NCBI RefSeq assembly: GCF_003259335.1
Contig: NZ_QLLL01000002.1
Coordinates: forward strand, 310,001-374,000
Direction of reading: 5' to 3'
From: Chitinophaga skermanii
GTDB taxonomy: Bacteria; Bacteroidota; Bacteroidia; Chitinophagales; Chitinophagaceae
Length of the DNA: 64,000 nucleotides
Both the position numbers and the translations under genes were made by a program. Under the pieces are notes generated by a model. It made no database searches and had not been told where the DNA came from. It saw only the letters and a program-made list of their open reading frames with translations. This document shows, piece after piece, positions 6,858 through 15,121 of this stretch (position 1 is its first letter; each line of letters begins with the position of its first letter).

Positions 6858-7703
6858 ATGACAGCCCGTTATTTCACGGTGGAAGAGTTTAATAATAGTT
6901 TCCGCGAGGAGATGTTGTCGGCATTTGCCGTATATGAACAAATGATAGCAAGTGGTTTTCAGCCATATGCCTTAGCCACATTCGAGATCATGTATTCGTC
7001 GAACGATATGGAGAACCTCCTGGGATTGAAGAATTTCTTAGAAGGTAACTATCAATTCGAGATGGAAGAAGTACAACAAGGAGCGGGTATTTATACCGTT
7101 TCAGGCAGAGCAGAGCCATTCCCGGTTGACAAGGAAACAATGCTGTATTGGGATATTGACCAGTTCTGCACGGCCTTTGAATATGATTGTAAGATTGAGA
7201 ATTATACGTTGATTTCCCCTATTTCGGAACCGGAGTTCCCGACGATGGATAAAAACGCGGCGGGATACTATATGGAATTGGCGATGGACGCTTACCGTAT
7301 GCGCAACTTGGGGTATACCATCATTCATCTGTCGACCTTTATAAGAATTAACGACCAGGATGCGCATGCATTTTATGCGAGGGCCATTGCGAAGGACGAA
7401 TTAAAATTGTGGCACCCGGCGCGTTTGGATTATGATATGGCGCTTGCCCTTGATCCTAATTTTGTGGATGCATATATTAACCGTGCAGCGAATAAAGACG
7501 AACGAGAAGAATATGCGGCAGCCATTGAAGACTATACCAAAGCCATTGCTCTTTCCCCGAAAGACGAGGTAGCTTATTATAACCGTGGTAATACTAAGAT
7601 CAAGATCGGTGATAAGAAAGGAGCTTATGAAGATTGGGTACAAGCCAAAGAATTGGGCGCGAGTTATGCGCAAGCGCAAATTGACAAGTATTTAGACTAT
7701 TAA
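6858..7703 (+). CDS. Tetratricopeptide-repeat protein
   Basis: Protein of 281 aa without signal peptide. The N-terminal half (to about residue 125) is an unrecognised mixed alpha/beta domain. The C-terminal half has TPR units, for example ARLDYDMALALDPNFVDAYINRAANKDEREEYAAAIEDYTKAIALSPKDEVAYYNRGNTKIKIGDKKGAYEDW read across residues 190-270, with the A-I-DY-KAI-L-P spacing typical of TPRs. It is probably a cytoplasmic protein-interaction module. The start is supported by a -7 box 27 bp upstream. A terminator follows. Confidence 0.75.
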   Translation: MTARYFTVEEFNNSFREEMLSAFAVYEQMIASGFQPYALATFEIMYSSNDMENLLGLKNFLEGNYQFEMEEVQQGAGIYTVSGRAEPFPVDKETMLYWDIDQFCTAFEYDCKIENYTLISPISEPEFPTMDKNAAGYYMELAMDAYRMRNLGYTIIHLSTFIRINDQDAHAFYARAIAKDELKLWHPARLDYDMALALDPNFVDAYINRAANKDEREEYAAAIEDYTKAIALSPKDEVAYYNRGNTKIKIGDKKGAYEDWVQAKELGASYAQAQIDKYLDY

Positions 7704-7727
7704 ACGTAGCATATTTATATATAGAGG

Positions 7728-7760
7728 ATGGCGAGCCGATGGGTTCGCCATTTTTATTTT
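7728..7760 (+). terminator. Rho-independent terminator
   Basis: ATGGCGAGCC and GGTTCGCCAT (one G-T pair) enclose a GATG tetraloop, followed by a T-run. Confidence 0.8.
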
Positions 7761-7833
7761 CGCTCATACTGATTGATAATCAATAACAATTCCCCCTTCA
7801 CCCAAAAAAAGTTTAAAAAAAGAAAGGTAATAA

Positions 7834-7863
7834 TTTGTTCGTACGAATTTTTTCCTACCTTTA
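7834..7863 (+). promoter_or_regulatory. blaI promoter with embedded palindromic operator
   Basis: TTTG (7834-7837), an 18-bp spacer and TACCTTTA (7856-7863) fit the Bacteroidota -33/-7 promoter. The perfect palindrome TTCGTACGAA (7838-7847) sits directly after the -33 element, where a bound repressor would block sigma. The start codon lies only 5 bp after the -7 box, so the transcript may be leaderless or nearly so. Confidence 0.6.
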
Positions 7864-7867
7864 TATC

Positions 7868-8260
7868 ATGAAGAAAGACAAGAACACTTCCGTGCAAGCT
7901 GAGCCTACCAAATCGGAGTTGGAAATACTCCAAGTATTATGGCAGCATGGCCCGAGTACTGTTCGATTTGTGAATGACAAGTTGAACGAGGAAAAGCGCG
8001 CAGTGCAGTATACCTCTACTTTAAAGCTCATGCAAATCATGGTGGAGAAGCAGATGTTGCTTCGTGATGAAAGTAGTATGAAGCATGTGTATAGTGCGGC
8101 TTTAGAAGAGAGCAAAACGAAAGGAGAAATGTTAGACCGGATTGTTGACAATATGTTTGGTGGTTCGCCTAGCAACTTGGTGATGCAATTATTGGGTAAT
8201 TCTAATCCCAGCAAGCAAGAGATCGACGCCATTAAAGGCATTTTAAAATCGCTAGAATAA
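7868..8260 (+). CDS. blaI: BlaI/MecI/CopY family transcriptional repressor
   Basis: A 130-aa winged-helix repressor of the BlaI/MecI type. The N-terminal domain reads KSELEILQVLWQHGPSTVRFVNDKLNEEKRAVQYTSTLKLMQIMVEKQML, the classic family signature, and a C-terminal dimerisation region ends in NPSKQEIDAIKGILKSLE. In the known systems the dimer represses its own operon until a partner metalloprotease signals its cleavage. The ATG at 7868 starts MKKDKNTS; the upstream frame would run through the promoter. The M56 sensor gene follows after 34 bp, and the two form the standard pair. No beta-lactamase is adjacent, so the inducer and regulon are unknown. Confidence 0.92.
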   Translation: MKKDKNTSVQAEPTKSELEILQVLWQHGPSTVRFVNDKLNEEKRAVQYTSTLKLMQIMVEKQMLLRDESSMKHVYSAALEESKTKGEMLDRIVDNMFGGSPSNLVMQLLGNSNPSKQEIDAIKGILKSLE

Positions 8261-8294
8261 TTCCAGTTCACATCTACGAAGAAAAACAACCTGT

Positions 8295-10547
8295 ATGCTG
8301 CATTCCTTATTACCCGGTTTTATACAAGAAGCCACGCTCCGAGCGTTGGGGTGGACCCTTATTCATTCCATCTGGATTGGTCTTATTTGCTCGTTGGTAG
8401 CCGGCGTGGTGATTGCTAGTACGCGGTCGTCGAAACCAACGGTACGGTATAATTTATTAGTGGGTATATTGATTAGTTTTTTAGCAGGTACGGTATCTAT
8501 TTTTATATATGAATTACGTGAAGCCATTCATGTATATCAATTATTAGCAACACAACAAACATCGTTTGTAGTGATCCCCGAAGAAATGATTGTCGCTCCT
8601 TCCGCCTTTGCGATGTCCAATCGATTTTACACACCATTACTGCAATGGTTGGATGCCAATACAGCATTGATTGTGTATACATGGTTAGTTGTATTGGTGT
8701 GGAAATCTTTGGCCTTGGCGAAAGACTTGTATGGTGTTCATAGGTTAAGAACACGGCAAACTTTTGTTGTTGACGAGGTTTGGAATGAGCGTATAAAAGA
8801 ATTGGCGCAACGTTTACAGATCAAAAAGGCAGTGCAATTATTAGAGTCGGGTATTGCAAAAGTTCCAATGGCCATGGGACATTTAACACCGGTGATCTTA
8901 TTGCCTGTTGGGTTGTTAACGGCGCTCAGCCCGGCGGAGATTGAGGCTATTTTATTACACGAGTTGGCGCATATTCAGCGGAGGGATTACCTCGTGAATT
9001 TGATGCAGCGCTTGGTAGAAATTGCTTTCTTTTTTAACCCGGCTGTCATGTGGATTTCATCACTCATCAAAATTGAAAGAGAGAACGTAGCAGATGATGT
9101 TGCGGTTTCGTTGAGTGATAGTAAAACCACGTATATTAAAGCGCTTGTAGCGTTCCAGGAGTACAATCAATCCGCCTCTCCTATTGCTGCAGCTATTACA
9201 GGGCCGAAAGATTTTTTACTGCAACGTGTGAAGCGTATTGTTTATAACACTAACAAACCGCTGAACAGTATGGAAAAATTATTTGTCATTGTCTGCGTGT
9301 TTTTTACCGGCATCCTAACTATAACATTTGCTAAAGTAGAAGCGCAAGAACAAACAAAACAAACGAAAAAAACTGCTATTGATACTTTACCGAGTCCTCA
9401 AAGGCAGGTATATGTGATCGATTCATCTTACCAATTCAAAAAAGTTAAAAAGCATATTCAAAAAACATCCGATTCTGGTTTTGTATTGATCAAGCCAAAT
9501 TTCTCTACGGCTTACCAAGCTATGTACAATCAAAGAATGGAGATTGCTAAGAATGGTACACAGGAACAAAAGGATTCTCTATTGACTTTGTTAGCATCGC
9601 CCAAATTCAATGTAACATTCGACACCTTAGTATACGGTAATAAGTATAAGTTGAAACCTTATGTTGTTGCAAGAAGAGGCGCTGATGGCAAAATTAAACG
9701 CGAGATCAAATATCACCGTGTTCCCAATACCAGCTTTAGAACTATCGCAAGCGATTCTGCCTTTAATAAGATTAGAATGATGGGACAAACGGCGTTGACA
9801 AGGAAAGCATTTGATTCTATGAAGGCGATGCATACGTTCCGCATGGTAGGTAATAGTGCATTTTCAGTAACACAACCTGCACCAAGAATTGTGTACACTA
9901 AAGCGATGATGGATTCAGTACAAAAATTATATAAGAACCATCCGAATTTAAAGTATGTGTATACGAAAGCCATGGCAGATTCTGCTTTCAAGAAATATGG
10001 CAAGAACCAATCAATGGTGTATGCAAGAGTAATTCCCGACACTGTATATACAAATCGCCAAGGGAGGGTATTTAATAATACCATGTTAAGAGATAGCGCC
10101 CTTCGTAATAAAGTGTACTTTATAGAAAATGATCAAAGAAAAAGAATTTCATATGATTCATTGATGAAAAACTACAAGTATGAAAGATTCCGTAAAGCAG
10201 CACCCAACAACGACACTGTTGTGAGTAGCGTTCCTTGGGATCAATTACGAGATAGTTACAGCAAGGATCAGCAGCTTCAACAAGTGATCAAACACAATAA
10301 TTCTAACTATCGCGGGATGAATAGAAACAACGAAGTATTATATACTTCCCATGCGCCACGCCAAGCTGTTTATAATATTACTTCGCAAACGTGGGTAGGT
10401 GAAAGCGGTAGTTATAAGCCTGTTGTAAAAAATTTGGTTAACCAGGATGGCAAACCATCTAAAAATGTTATAGTGATGTGGGAACAGCAAGTAAAACGTC
10501 CACAATCGCGTATAATGGTACCTACATTACCAGGAGAAATGAACTAG
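8295..10547 (+). CDS. BlaR1-type M56 membrane metallopeptidase with unusual C-terminal region
   Basis: Membrane-bound sensor protease of family M56, partner of the preceding BlaI-type repressor. The first 330 residues hold several hydrophobic helices and the zinc motif HELAH (His222, Glu223, His226), followed by NPAVMWISSLIKIERENVADDVAV. A further hydrophobic segment (residues about 329-345, LFVIVCVFFTGILTITFA) precedes some 400 residues predicted to be periplasmic. That part has no penicillin-binding sensor motif. It is basic, rich in Lys, Asn, Arg and Ser, and carries recurrent short segments such as YTKAMMDS, YTKAMADSAF, ARVIPDTVYT and LRDSAL. The signal it senses is therefore unlikely to be a beta-lactam through a known domain. 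Confidence 0.88.
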   Translation: MLHSLLPGFIQEATLRALGWTLIHSIWIGLICSLVAGVVIASTRSSKPTVRYNLLVGILISFLAGTVSIFIYELREAIHVYQLLATQQTSFVVIPEEMIVAPSAFAMSNRFYTPLLQWLDANTALIVYTWLVVLVWKSLALAKDLYGVHRLRTRQTFVVDEVWNERIKELAQRLQIKKAVQLLESGIAKVPMAMGHLTPVILLPVGLLTALSPAEIEAILLHELAHIQRRDYLVNLMQRLVEIAFFFNPAVMWISSLIKIERENVADDVAVSLSDSKTTYIKALVAFQEYNQSASPIAAAITGPKDFLLQRVKRIVYNTNKPLNSMEKLFVIVCVFFTGILTITFAKVEAQEQTKQTKKTAIDTLPSPQRQVYVIDSSYQFKKVKKHIQKTSDSGFVLIKPNFSTAYQAMYNQRMEIAKNGTQEQKDSLLTLLASPKFNVTFDTLVYGNKYKLKPYVVARRGADGKIKREIKYHRVPNTSFRTIASDSAFNKIRMMGQTALTRKAFDSMKAMHTFRMVGNSAFSVTQPAPRIVYTKAMMDSVQKLYKNHPNLKYVYTKAMADSAFKKYGKNQSMVYARVIPDTVYTNRQGRVFNNTMLRDSALRNKVYFIENDQRKRISYDSLMKNYKYERFRKAAPNNDTVVSSVPWDQLRDSYSKDQQLQQVIKHNNSNYRGMNRNNEVLYTSHAPRQAVYNITSQTWVGESGSYKPVVKNLVNQDGKPSKNVIVMWEQQVKRPQSRIMVPTLPGEMN

Positions 10548-10610
10548 TAAAATCAACAACCAACCAACATAACTTACCTAACTGTAAATGCGTTAACTTA
10601 CAGCAACAAA

Positions 10611-10635
10611 AAGGCGTACAATCATGTACGCTTTT
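10611..10635. terminator. Bidirectional terminator between convergent genes
   Basis: GCGTACA and TGTACGC enclose an ATCA loop, with A-tracts on the left and TTTT on the right, so it can end transcripts from both the blaR1 and the SRPBCC gene. Confidence 0.7.
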
Positions 10636-10641
10636 CCCCGT

Positions 10642-11124
10642 TTAAAGGCGTTTTAGCCAAGCTGTTAACTTCTCAATACTCTGCTCCCATCCCATCGACA
10701 TTTCCATGGAAACTTTTCTTACTATTGGGGCGGCTTTTATTACGTCGATATTGATCGTCATGTTTGTTGTATGGCCCCCGGGTTGAAGCGAGAGGGAAAT
10801 TAAATTCACCAATTGCGGATCACCTTGTTCGTCATCGAAAGCAGCCAGTGAAAAAACAAGGTTTTGTGGCGGGTGAATATGATGTACACGACCTGTTGCG
10901 GGGAATAACATCCCATCATCGCTTTGCATTAGGATGAGTATATCGCCACCAGGTACGAGATCAAACTCGCAATGTGTAACTGAAAAACCGGCAGGGCCCC
11001 ACCATTGGGCTATTTGTGCAGCGTTGGTCCATGCGGCAAATACGAGATGACATGGCACCGGTAATGCTCGTTGTATAGATAAATGCGGCATCACGTGATG
11101 AAGGTTTGAAGCTGGATATGCCAT
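10642..11124 (-). CDS. SRPBCC / AHSA1-like domain protein
   Basis: A 160-aa START-like (SRPBCC) protein of the Aha1-homology type found as single-domain proteins in many bacteria. The core begins IQRALPVPCHLVFAAWTNAAQIAQWWGPAGFSVTHCEFDLVPGGDI, the diagnostic W-P-G pattern, and ends MSMGWEQSIEKLTAWLKRL. These proteins form a helix-grip fold with a hydrophobic cavity; no ligand is known here. A -7 box on the minus strand lies 38 bp upstream of the ATG. It is transcribed convergently with blaR1 and divergently from the VOC gene. Confidence 0.85.
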   Translation of the reverse strand: MAYPASNLHHVMPHLSIQRALPVPCHLVFAAWTNAAQIAQWWGPAGFSVTHCEFDLVPGGDILILMQSDDGMLFPATGRVHHIHPPQNLVFSLAAFDDEQGDPQLVNLISLSLQPGGHTTNMTINIDVIKAAPIVRKVSMEMSMGWEQSIEKLTAWLKRL

Positions 11125-11161
11125 GAATAAATGTTTGGGTAGTAGCGATCATACGCTTTTA

Positions 11162-11169
11162 CAAACTTA
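11162..11169 (-). promoter_or_regulatory. Bacteroidota -7 promoter element (TAAGTTTG)
   Basis: Reverse complement CAAACTTA on the plus strand, 38 bp upstream of the SRPBCC start. The same octamer occurs upstream of both neighbouring VOC genes. Confidence 0.5.
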
Positions 11170-11310
11170 GTTGAAAAGTGGGCCTGTTACGGGTGATGAA
11201 TGCGACAAAATAAGGTCGCAAACCGACAATCGGTGTTGCTTTCGAAAATGGGGTGTTTTATGCTATAAAAATGTGACGCAATTACACCTTTGGAATGGCG
11301 GAATAATGGG

Positions 11311-11341
11311 TTGGCACGGGTAGAAATTGGCCGTAAGTTTG
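11311..11341 (+). promoter_or_regulatory. Promoter: TTG, 20-bp spacer, TAAGTTTG
   Basis: TTG at 11311-11313 and TAAGTTTG at 11334-11341 fit the Bacteroidota -33/-7 pattern. The VOC start codon lies 60 bp downstream. Confidence 0.5.
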
Positions 11342-11401
11342 TATAAGATTTACCTACTAATCCATCTCACGTTATTCATACACCTTCAAAAATCTATTCA
11401 A

Positions 11402-11827
11402 ATGGCTTCAGTCAACCCGTATCTTATTTTTAATGATAACTGCGAAGAAGCGTTTCGTTTTTATCATGGCGTATTTGGTGGACCGGAATTGGAATTCCGC
11501 CGTTTTAAAGAAATGCCGAAAGACCATTGTGGTGCAGGCGAGGAAAACAAAGTAATGCATGTTTTCTACCCTTTGAAAGATGGCACTGCATTAATGGGTA
11601 GTGATCGACCGGCGCAATCGGGTACAACTACCGTGGGCGATAACTTTTCCGTTTGCATATTTACAGAGAGCCGTGAAGAAGCAGACCGTATATTCCAAGG
11701 CTTAAGTGTTAGCGGCAAAGTAGAGATGCCCATGGGTGAAACATTCTGGGGAGCGTATTACGGGATGTTTGTTGATAAATTCGGCGTGAATTGGATGGTG
11801 CATTACTATCTTCCTCCAAAGCAATAA
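11402..11827 (+). CDS. VOC superfamily protein (PhnB-like)
   Basis: A 141-aa vicinal-oxygen-chelate fold protein of the PhnB-like group. It starts ASVNPYLIFNDNCEEAFRFYHGVFGGPELEFRRFKEMP and ends ETFWGAYYGMFVDKFGVNWMVHYYLPPKQ, both diagnostic. Members have glyoxalase-like beta-alpha-beta modules; most have no known substrate. The ATG at 11402 is chosen because the frame upstream of it lies within the promoter region. A strong terminator follows. Confidence 0.85.
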   Translation: MASVNPYLIFNDNCEEAFRFYHGVFGGPELEFRRFKEMPKDHCGAGEENKVMHVFYPLKDGTALMGSDRPAQSGTTTVGDNFSVCIFTESREEADRIFQGLSVSGKVEMPMGETFWGAYYGMFVDKFGVNWMVHYYLPPKQ

Positions 11828-11839
11828 CCTAACAAACAT

Positions 11840-11875
11840 AAAAAAGGCTTTACACAAAATGTAAAGCCTTTTTTT
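11840..11875. terminator. Bidirectional terminator
   Basis: GGCTTTACA and TGTAAAGCC enclose a CAAAA loop. An A-tract precedes and seven T's follow, serving the convergent VOC genes on both sides. Confidence 0.85.
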
Positions 11876-11902
11876 ATAGTGATCAATCAAACATGCGATG
11901 TA

Positions 11903-12310
11903 TTATTGTTGCGGAATAGCCGACATATCCATATGAAACACTTCCCAAATGTGACCGTCTAGATCGTCAAAACTTTTAGAATACATAAAACCCAGATCGC
12001 TGGTTTCATTTGTTACCGTAGCACCTGCTGCGTATGCTTTCTCTGCAATAGCATCCACCGCATCGCGGTTTTCCATGGAAATTGCATTGATTACAGCGGT
12101 TGCATTTTTTGCATTCCCAACTGAACGTTTTGTGAATGTTTGGAAGAAAGGTTCTGTAAGTAACATTACATAGATGTCGTTGCTGATAACAATACACGCG
12201 GCTTTCTCATCTGAAAATTGTTGGTTAATGCTAAAGCCGAGGGCGGTGTAGAATGTTTTGGATTTTTCTAAGTCTTTTACCGGTAGGTTTACAAAAATTT
12301 GCGTTGCCAT
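11903..12310 (-). CDS. VOC / glyoxalase-bleomycin-resistance-like protein
   Basis: A 135-aa VOC-fold protein distinct from its convergent neighbour. QIFVNLPVKDLEKSKTFYTALGFSINQQFSDEKAACIVIS opens the first module and GFMYSKSFDDLDGHIWEVFHMDMSAIPQQ closes the second, with the D-GH-WE ending of lactoylglutathione-lyase-related proteins. It may be an enzyme on a small electrophile or a resistance protein; the substrate is not predictable. A TAAGTTTG -7 box lies 44 bp upstream. Confidence 0.85.
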   Translation of the reverse strand: MATQIFVNLPVKDLEKSKTFYTALGFSINQQFSDEKAACIVISNDIYVMLLTEPFFQTFTKRSVGNAKNATAVINAISMENRDAVDAIAEKAYAAGATVTNETSDLGFMYSKSFDDLDGHIWEVFHMDMSAIPQQ

Positions 12311-12354
12311 AAGATGTATATTTTAATAAGGTTTTACTGTGATTAATTACTCTA

Positions 12355-12362
12355 CAAACTTA
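12355..12362 (-). promoter_or_regulatory. Bacteroidota -7 promoter element (TAAGTTTG)
   Basis: CAAACTTA on the plus strand, 44 bp upstream of the VOC start; the same octamer is used by the two preceding promoters. Confidence 0.5.
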
Positions 12363-12532
12363 CAAGATACTAGGTAGAATTTACCTGTGTATTACCGACA
12401 ATCTAAAGGGCTACATACGACAAAATTATGCTGCTTTAACAACAAGGACAGCACATGAAATGTTATCGTAATTAGCCGGTCATGCTTCAAGATATATAAC
12501 TATATTTACCTCGGTACATTAAAATATAACGT

Positions 12533-13573
12533 ATGGAATTAGGCATTAGTACATTTGGAGAAGTAAACCCCAGCAACGGAGAATCGCTGTCGACGGCATC
12601 ATTTATCCGCATGCAAGAATTATTAGCGGAGGCGAAGTTAGCTGATGAAGTGGGATTGGATGTATTTGCATTGGGAGAGCATCATCGCCCAGATTTCATT
12701 ATCTCTTCACCGGAGGTAGCCTTAGGAGCTATTTCGGCGATTACTAAACAGATTCGTTTATCGAGTTCGGTTACTGTATTAAGTTCGGCAGACCCGGTAA
12801 GGGTGTACCAGAATTTTGCTACGCTGGATTTGTTATCTGGCGGTAGAGCGGAAATTATGGCGGGACGGGGTTCATTTACGGAGTCGTTTCCTTTGTTTGG
12901 GTATAGTTTGAATGATTATGATGCGCTTTTCACGGAGAAGCTCGACATGTTATTACAATTAAACCGCGAGGAAATTGTGAATTGGCGGGGTGAGTTTAGG
13001 CCGGGCATCCGGAGTCGTGGTGTATACCCGCGTCCTTACCAGCATTCTTTGCCTATTTGGTTGGCAGCAGGTGGTACACCGGCATCGGCAGCAAGAGCGG
13101 GCAGGTTGAATTTGCCATTAGCATTGGCGATATTGGGTGGGCCACCGAGTCATTTTGTGCCCTTTGTAAAACTCTACCGCAAATCGGCCCAAGAAGCGGG
13201 GCACGACCCGGCAGCGTTACCATTGGCTATTAATTCTCAATTCTATATTGCGGAGAACAGCGACCAAGCGGCCGACGAGTTCTACCCTACTTACGAGGCC
13301 TTGATGAACCGCGTGGGATTAGACCGTGGTTGGTCGCCCATGACACGCGAGCAATTCGAGTATATGCGTATGCCGGAGGGGCCGTTGTTTGTGGGTAGTG
13401 CGCAAGAAGTGATCGACAAAATCATTTACCAGCATACCTTGTTCCAGCATTCGCGATTTATAGCACAATTGGTGAAAGGTACCATTACACACGAGCAGGT
13501 ATTACGAGCGATTCGCTTATTTGGCACCGAAGTGGCACCGGCGGTGCGAGAGGCATTGGGCGTGAAGCAATAG
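12533..13573 (+). CDS. LLM-class flavin-dependent oxidoreductase (luciferase-like)
   Basis: A 346-aa TIM-barrel protein of the bacterial luciferase-like monooxygenase family. Family marks are MELGISTFGEV at the first strand, ADEVGLDVFALGEHHRPDFIISSPEVALGAISAITKQIRLSSSVTVLSSADPVRVYQNFATLDLLSGGRAEIMAGRGSF read in order over residues 40-120, and GGTPASAARAGRLNLPLALAILGG near residue 180. Such enzymes use reduced FMN to oxidise an unknown organic substrate. No reductase partner is adjacent. The ATG at 12533 matches the usual N-terminus, and a terminator follows the stop. Confidence 0.9.
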   Translation: MELGISTFGEVNPSNGESLSTASFIRMQELLAEAKLADEVGLDVFALGEHHRPDFIISSPEVALGAISAITKQIRLSSSVTVLSSADPVRVYQNFATLDLLSGGRAEIMAGRGSFTESFPLFGYSLNDYDALFTEKLDMLLQLNREEIVNWRGEFRPGIRSRGVYPRPYQHSLPIWLAAGGTPASAARAGRLNLPLALAILGGPPSHFVPFVKLYRKSAQEAGHDPAALPLAINSQFYIAENSDQAADEFYPTYEALMNRVGLDRGWSPMTREQFEYMRMPEGPLFVGSAQEVIDKIIYQHTLFQHSRFIAQLVKGTITHEQVLRAIRLFGTEVAPAVREALGVKQ

Positions 13574-13599
13574 GTTATTTTATGCAAGATAATGATAGG

Positions 13600-13628
13600 A
13601 AGCAGGTTTGAAAAAACCTGCTTTTTTT
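13600..13628 (+). terminator. Rho-independent terminator
   Basis: AGCAGGTTT and AAACCTGCT enclose a GAAA loop and are followed by a T-run. Confidence 0.85.
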
Positions 13629-13686
13629 ATGTGCGTGCTTGGATGCCAGCGAATGAGTTTATATTTTGATGGAAATTACGTGCTAC

Positions 13687-14643
13687 ATGAAAAGAATTAT
13701 AGCGATTTTATTATTGTTGATAAGTGGGCAAGTAGTGTTTGGGCAAAGCGTGGTAAGTGGCGATAAGAAGCCACTACGCGTATTGGGGTATTTGTTGAGT
13801 GATGAGAATTGGCAAACCGATGTTCAGCAGGTGGACCTAACTAGGATTACAGATATTTGTTTGGCCTTCCTGAATCCCGATTCTACGGGTGCATTCCACA
13901 CGAAGCCTTCGCTTCGATCGTTTGTACAACAACTCAAGCAGCAAAAGATTCGCACCTTCATTTCCTTGGGTGGGGCCGATGCGCCACCATACATTGCTGA
14001 ATTAACACAACCGGGAAATCGCCAGCAGTTTATTCGGCACATCGTTGACTTTGCTAGCACGTATGGTTTCGACGGGGTAGATGTAGATTATGAAGGCGAG
14101 TATGTGAATTCGAATTATAGTGATTTTATATTGGCTTTGGGAGAAGCATTACGAGCGAAGCAGCTATTAATGACGGCTGCATTGGCGACTTATAATTCGA
14201 AATTCATCAATGACCAAGCGATACAGTCATTTGATTTCATCAATATCATGGCATATGATAAAACGGGGCCATGGAACATGAAGAAACCGGGGCCGCATTC
14301 ATCGTACGAGGCGGCGGTGCAGGATTTTGAATATTACCATGTACAGCGGAAAGTGCCGGCAGAAAAATTGTATATAGGCTTACCGTTTTATGGGTATGTA
14401 TTTGGGGAAACGGCGGCCCGGAGTATGAAGTATAACCAAATAATTGCGCAATTCCCCGGTGCGGAATATGCCGATGAATGGCCAACTGCCGATGGCACTG
14501 TTTATTACAATGGAAAATCGACCATTAAGAGGAAAGTACAATTTGCGCAATCTGCGGGAGCGGGCGGTGTTATGATTTGGGAATTGAAGCAGGATAGTAA
14601 AAACGAGCATTCCTTATTACAAGTTATACAGCAATCTAAATAA
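13687..14643 (+). CDS. Secreted glycoside hydrolase family 18 protein (chitinase-like)
   Basis: Exported GH18 enzyme, 318 aa, acting on chitin-like or other GlcNAc-containing polymers. A signal peptide (MKRIIAILLLLISGQVVFGQS) is followed directly by the TIM barrel. The catalytic DxxDxDxE signature is intact as DGVDVDYE, with Asp129, Asp132, Asp134 and acid Glu136. FINIMAYD and GGVMIWELKQD are further GH18 marks. The length fits a single catalytic domain with no binding module or sorting tail. The ATG at 13687 is preferred because it begins the signal peptide; two codons upstream could also start but fall near a TTTTG promoter-like element. Endo-beta-N-acetylglucosaminidase activity is an alternative. 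Confidence 0.88.
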   Translation: MKRIIAILLLLISGQVVFGQSVVSGDKKPLRVLGYLLSDENWQTDVQQVDLTRITDICLAFLNPDSTGAFHTKPSLRSFVQQLKQQKIRTFISLGGADAPPYIAELTQPGNRQQFIRHIVDFASTYGFDGVDVDYEGEYVNSNYSDFILALGEALRAKQLLMTAALATYNSKFINDQAIQSFDFINIMAYDKTGPWNMKKPGPHSSYEAAVQDFEYYHVQRKVPAEKLYIGLPFYGYVFGETAARSMKYNQIIAQFPGAEYADEWPTADGTVYYNGKSTIKRKVQFAQSAGAGGVMIWELKQDSKNEHSLLQVIQQSK

Positions 14644-14644
14644 G

Positions 14645-14672
14645 AAAAGGCCGGGTAAAACCGGCCTTTTGA
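14645..14672. terminator. Bidirectional terminator
   Basis: AAAAGGCCGG and CCGGCCTTTT enclose a GTAAAA loop between the GH18 gene and the convergent membrane-protein pair. Confidence 0.85.
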
Positions 14673-14703
14673 CATTAAACACATCTACTTGTTATAACAC
14701 AGG

Positions 14704-15117
14704 TCAATCCCTTACTACCGTATTTGTTATGCGGGCTTCTTCAGCCATGCGTAACTTGGCGGCTTTTCTTCCTCTAAAAAAGAAGAATAGGTTTAAAAAT
14801 AACATAGCCCCTAAATAGATACAGAATCCACCAATTTTTGCGCTAAGGCTTTCCATGAGTGCACGGTTTGAATCTAAGTAATGGTAGATTCTCATTGTGG
14901 CGAAAGCGAATCCCAAGTTCATTAAGTAAAACCCTGTTTCGAACAATTTATTGGTGGCAAAAGCAATGTCTTGTTTACCCCTGAAAATGTCGAGCATAAA
15001 GATCTTGCCGTTCTTGAATAGGGAATGCGATACGTACCAAGTAATGACCAGCACCACCGGTATATATACCAGGTAAGCGATGAGGTAAAAATCTGCTCCG
15101 ATGTGTACGGGCTTCAT
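14704..15117 (-). CDS. Four-helix integral membrane protein, paralogue 1
   Basis: A 137-aa protein with about four hydrophobic segments: LIAYLVYIPVVLVITWYVS, a second around FYLMNLGFAFATMRIYHYL, and a third and fourth around IGGFCIYLGAMLFLNLFFFF. The tail is basic and cytoplasmic-looking (RGRKAAKLRMAEEA). It shares SLFKNGKIFML, a long LFETGFYLMNLG segment and overall layout with the next gene upstream, 4 bp away, so the two are tandem duplicates and may form a heteromer. I know of no characterised relative; transport or envelope stress roles would be guesses. Confidence 0.75.
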   Translation of the reverse strand: MKPVHIGADFYLIAYLVYIPVVLVITWYVSHSLFKNGKIFMLDIFRGKQDIAFATNKLFETGFYLMNLGFAFATMRIYHYLDSNRALMESLSAKIGGFCIYLGAMLFLNLFFFFRGRKAAKLRMAEEARITNTVVRD

Positions 15118-15121
15118 ATAG

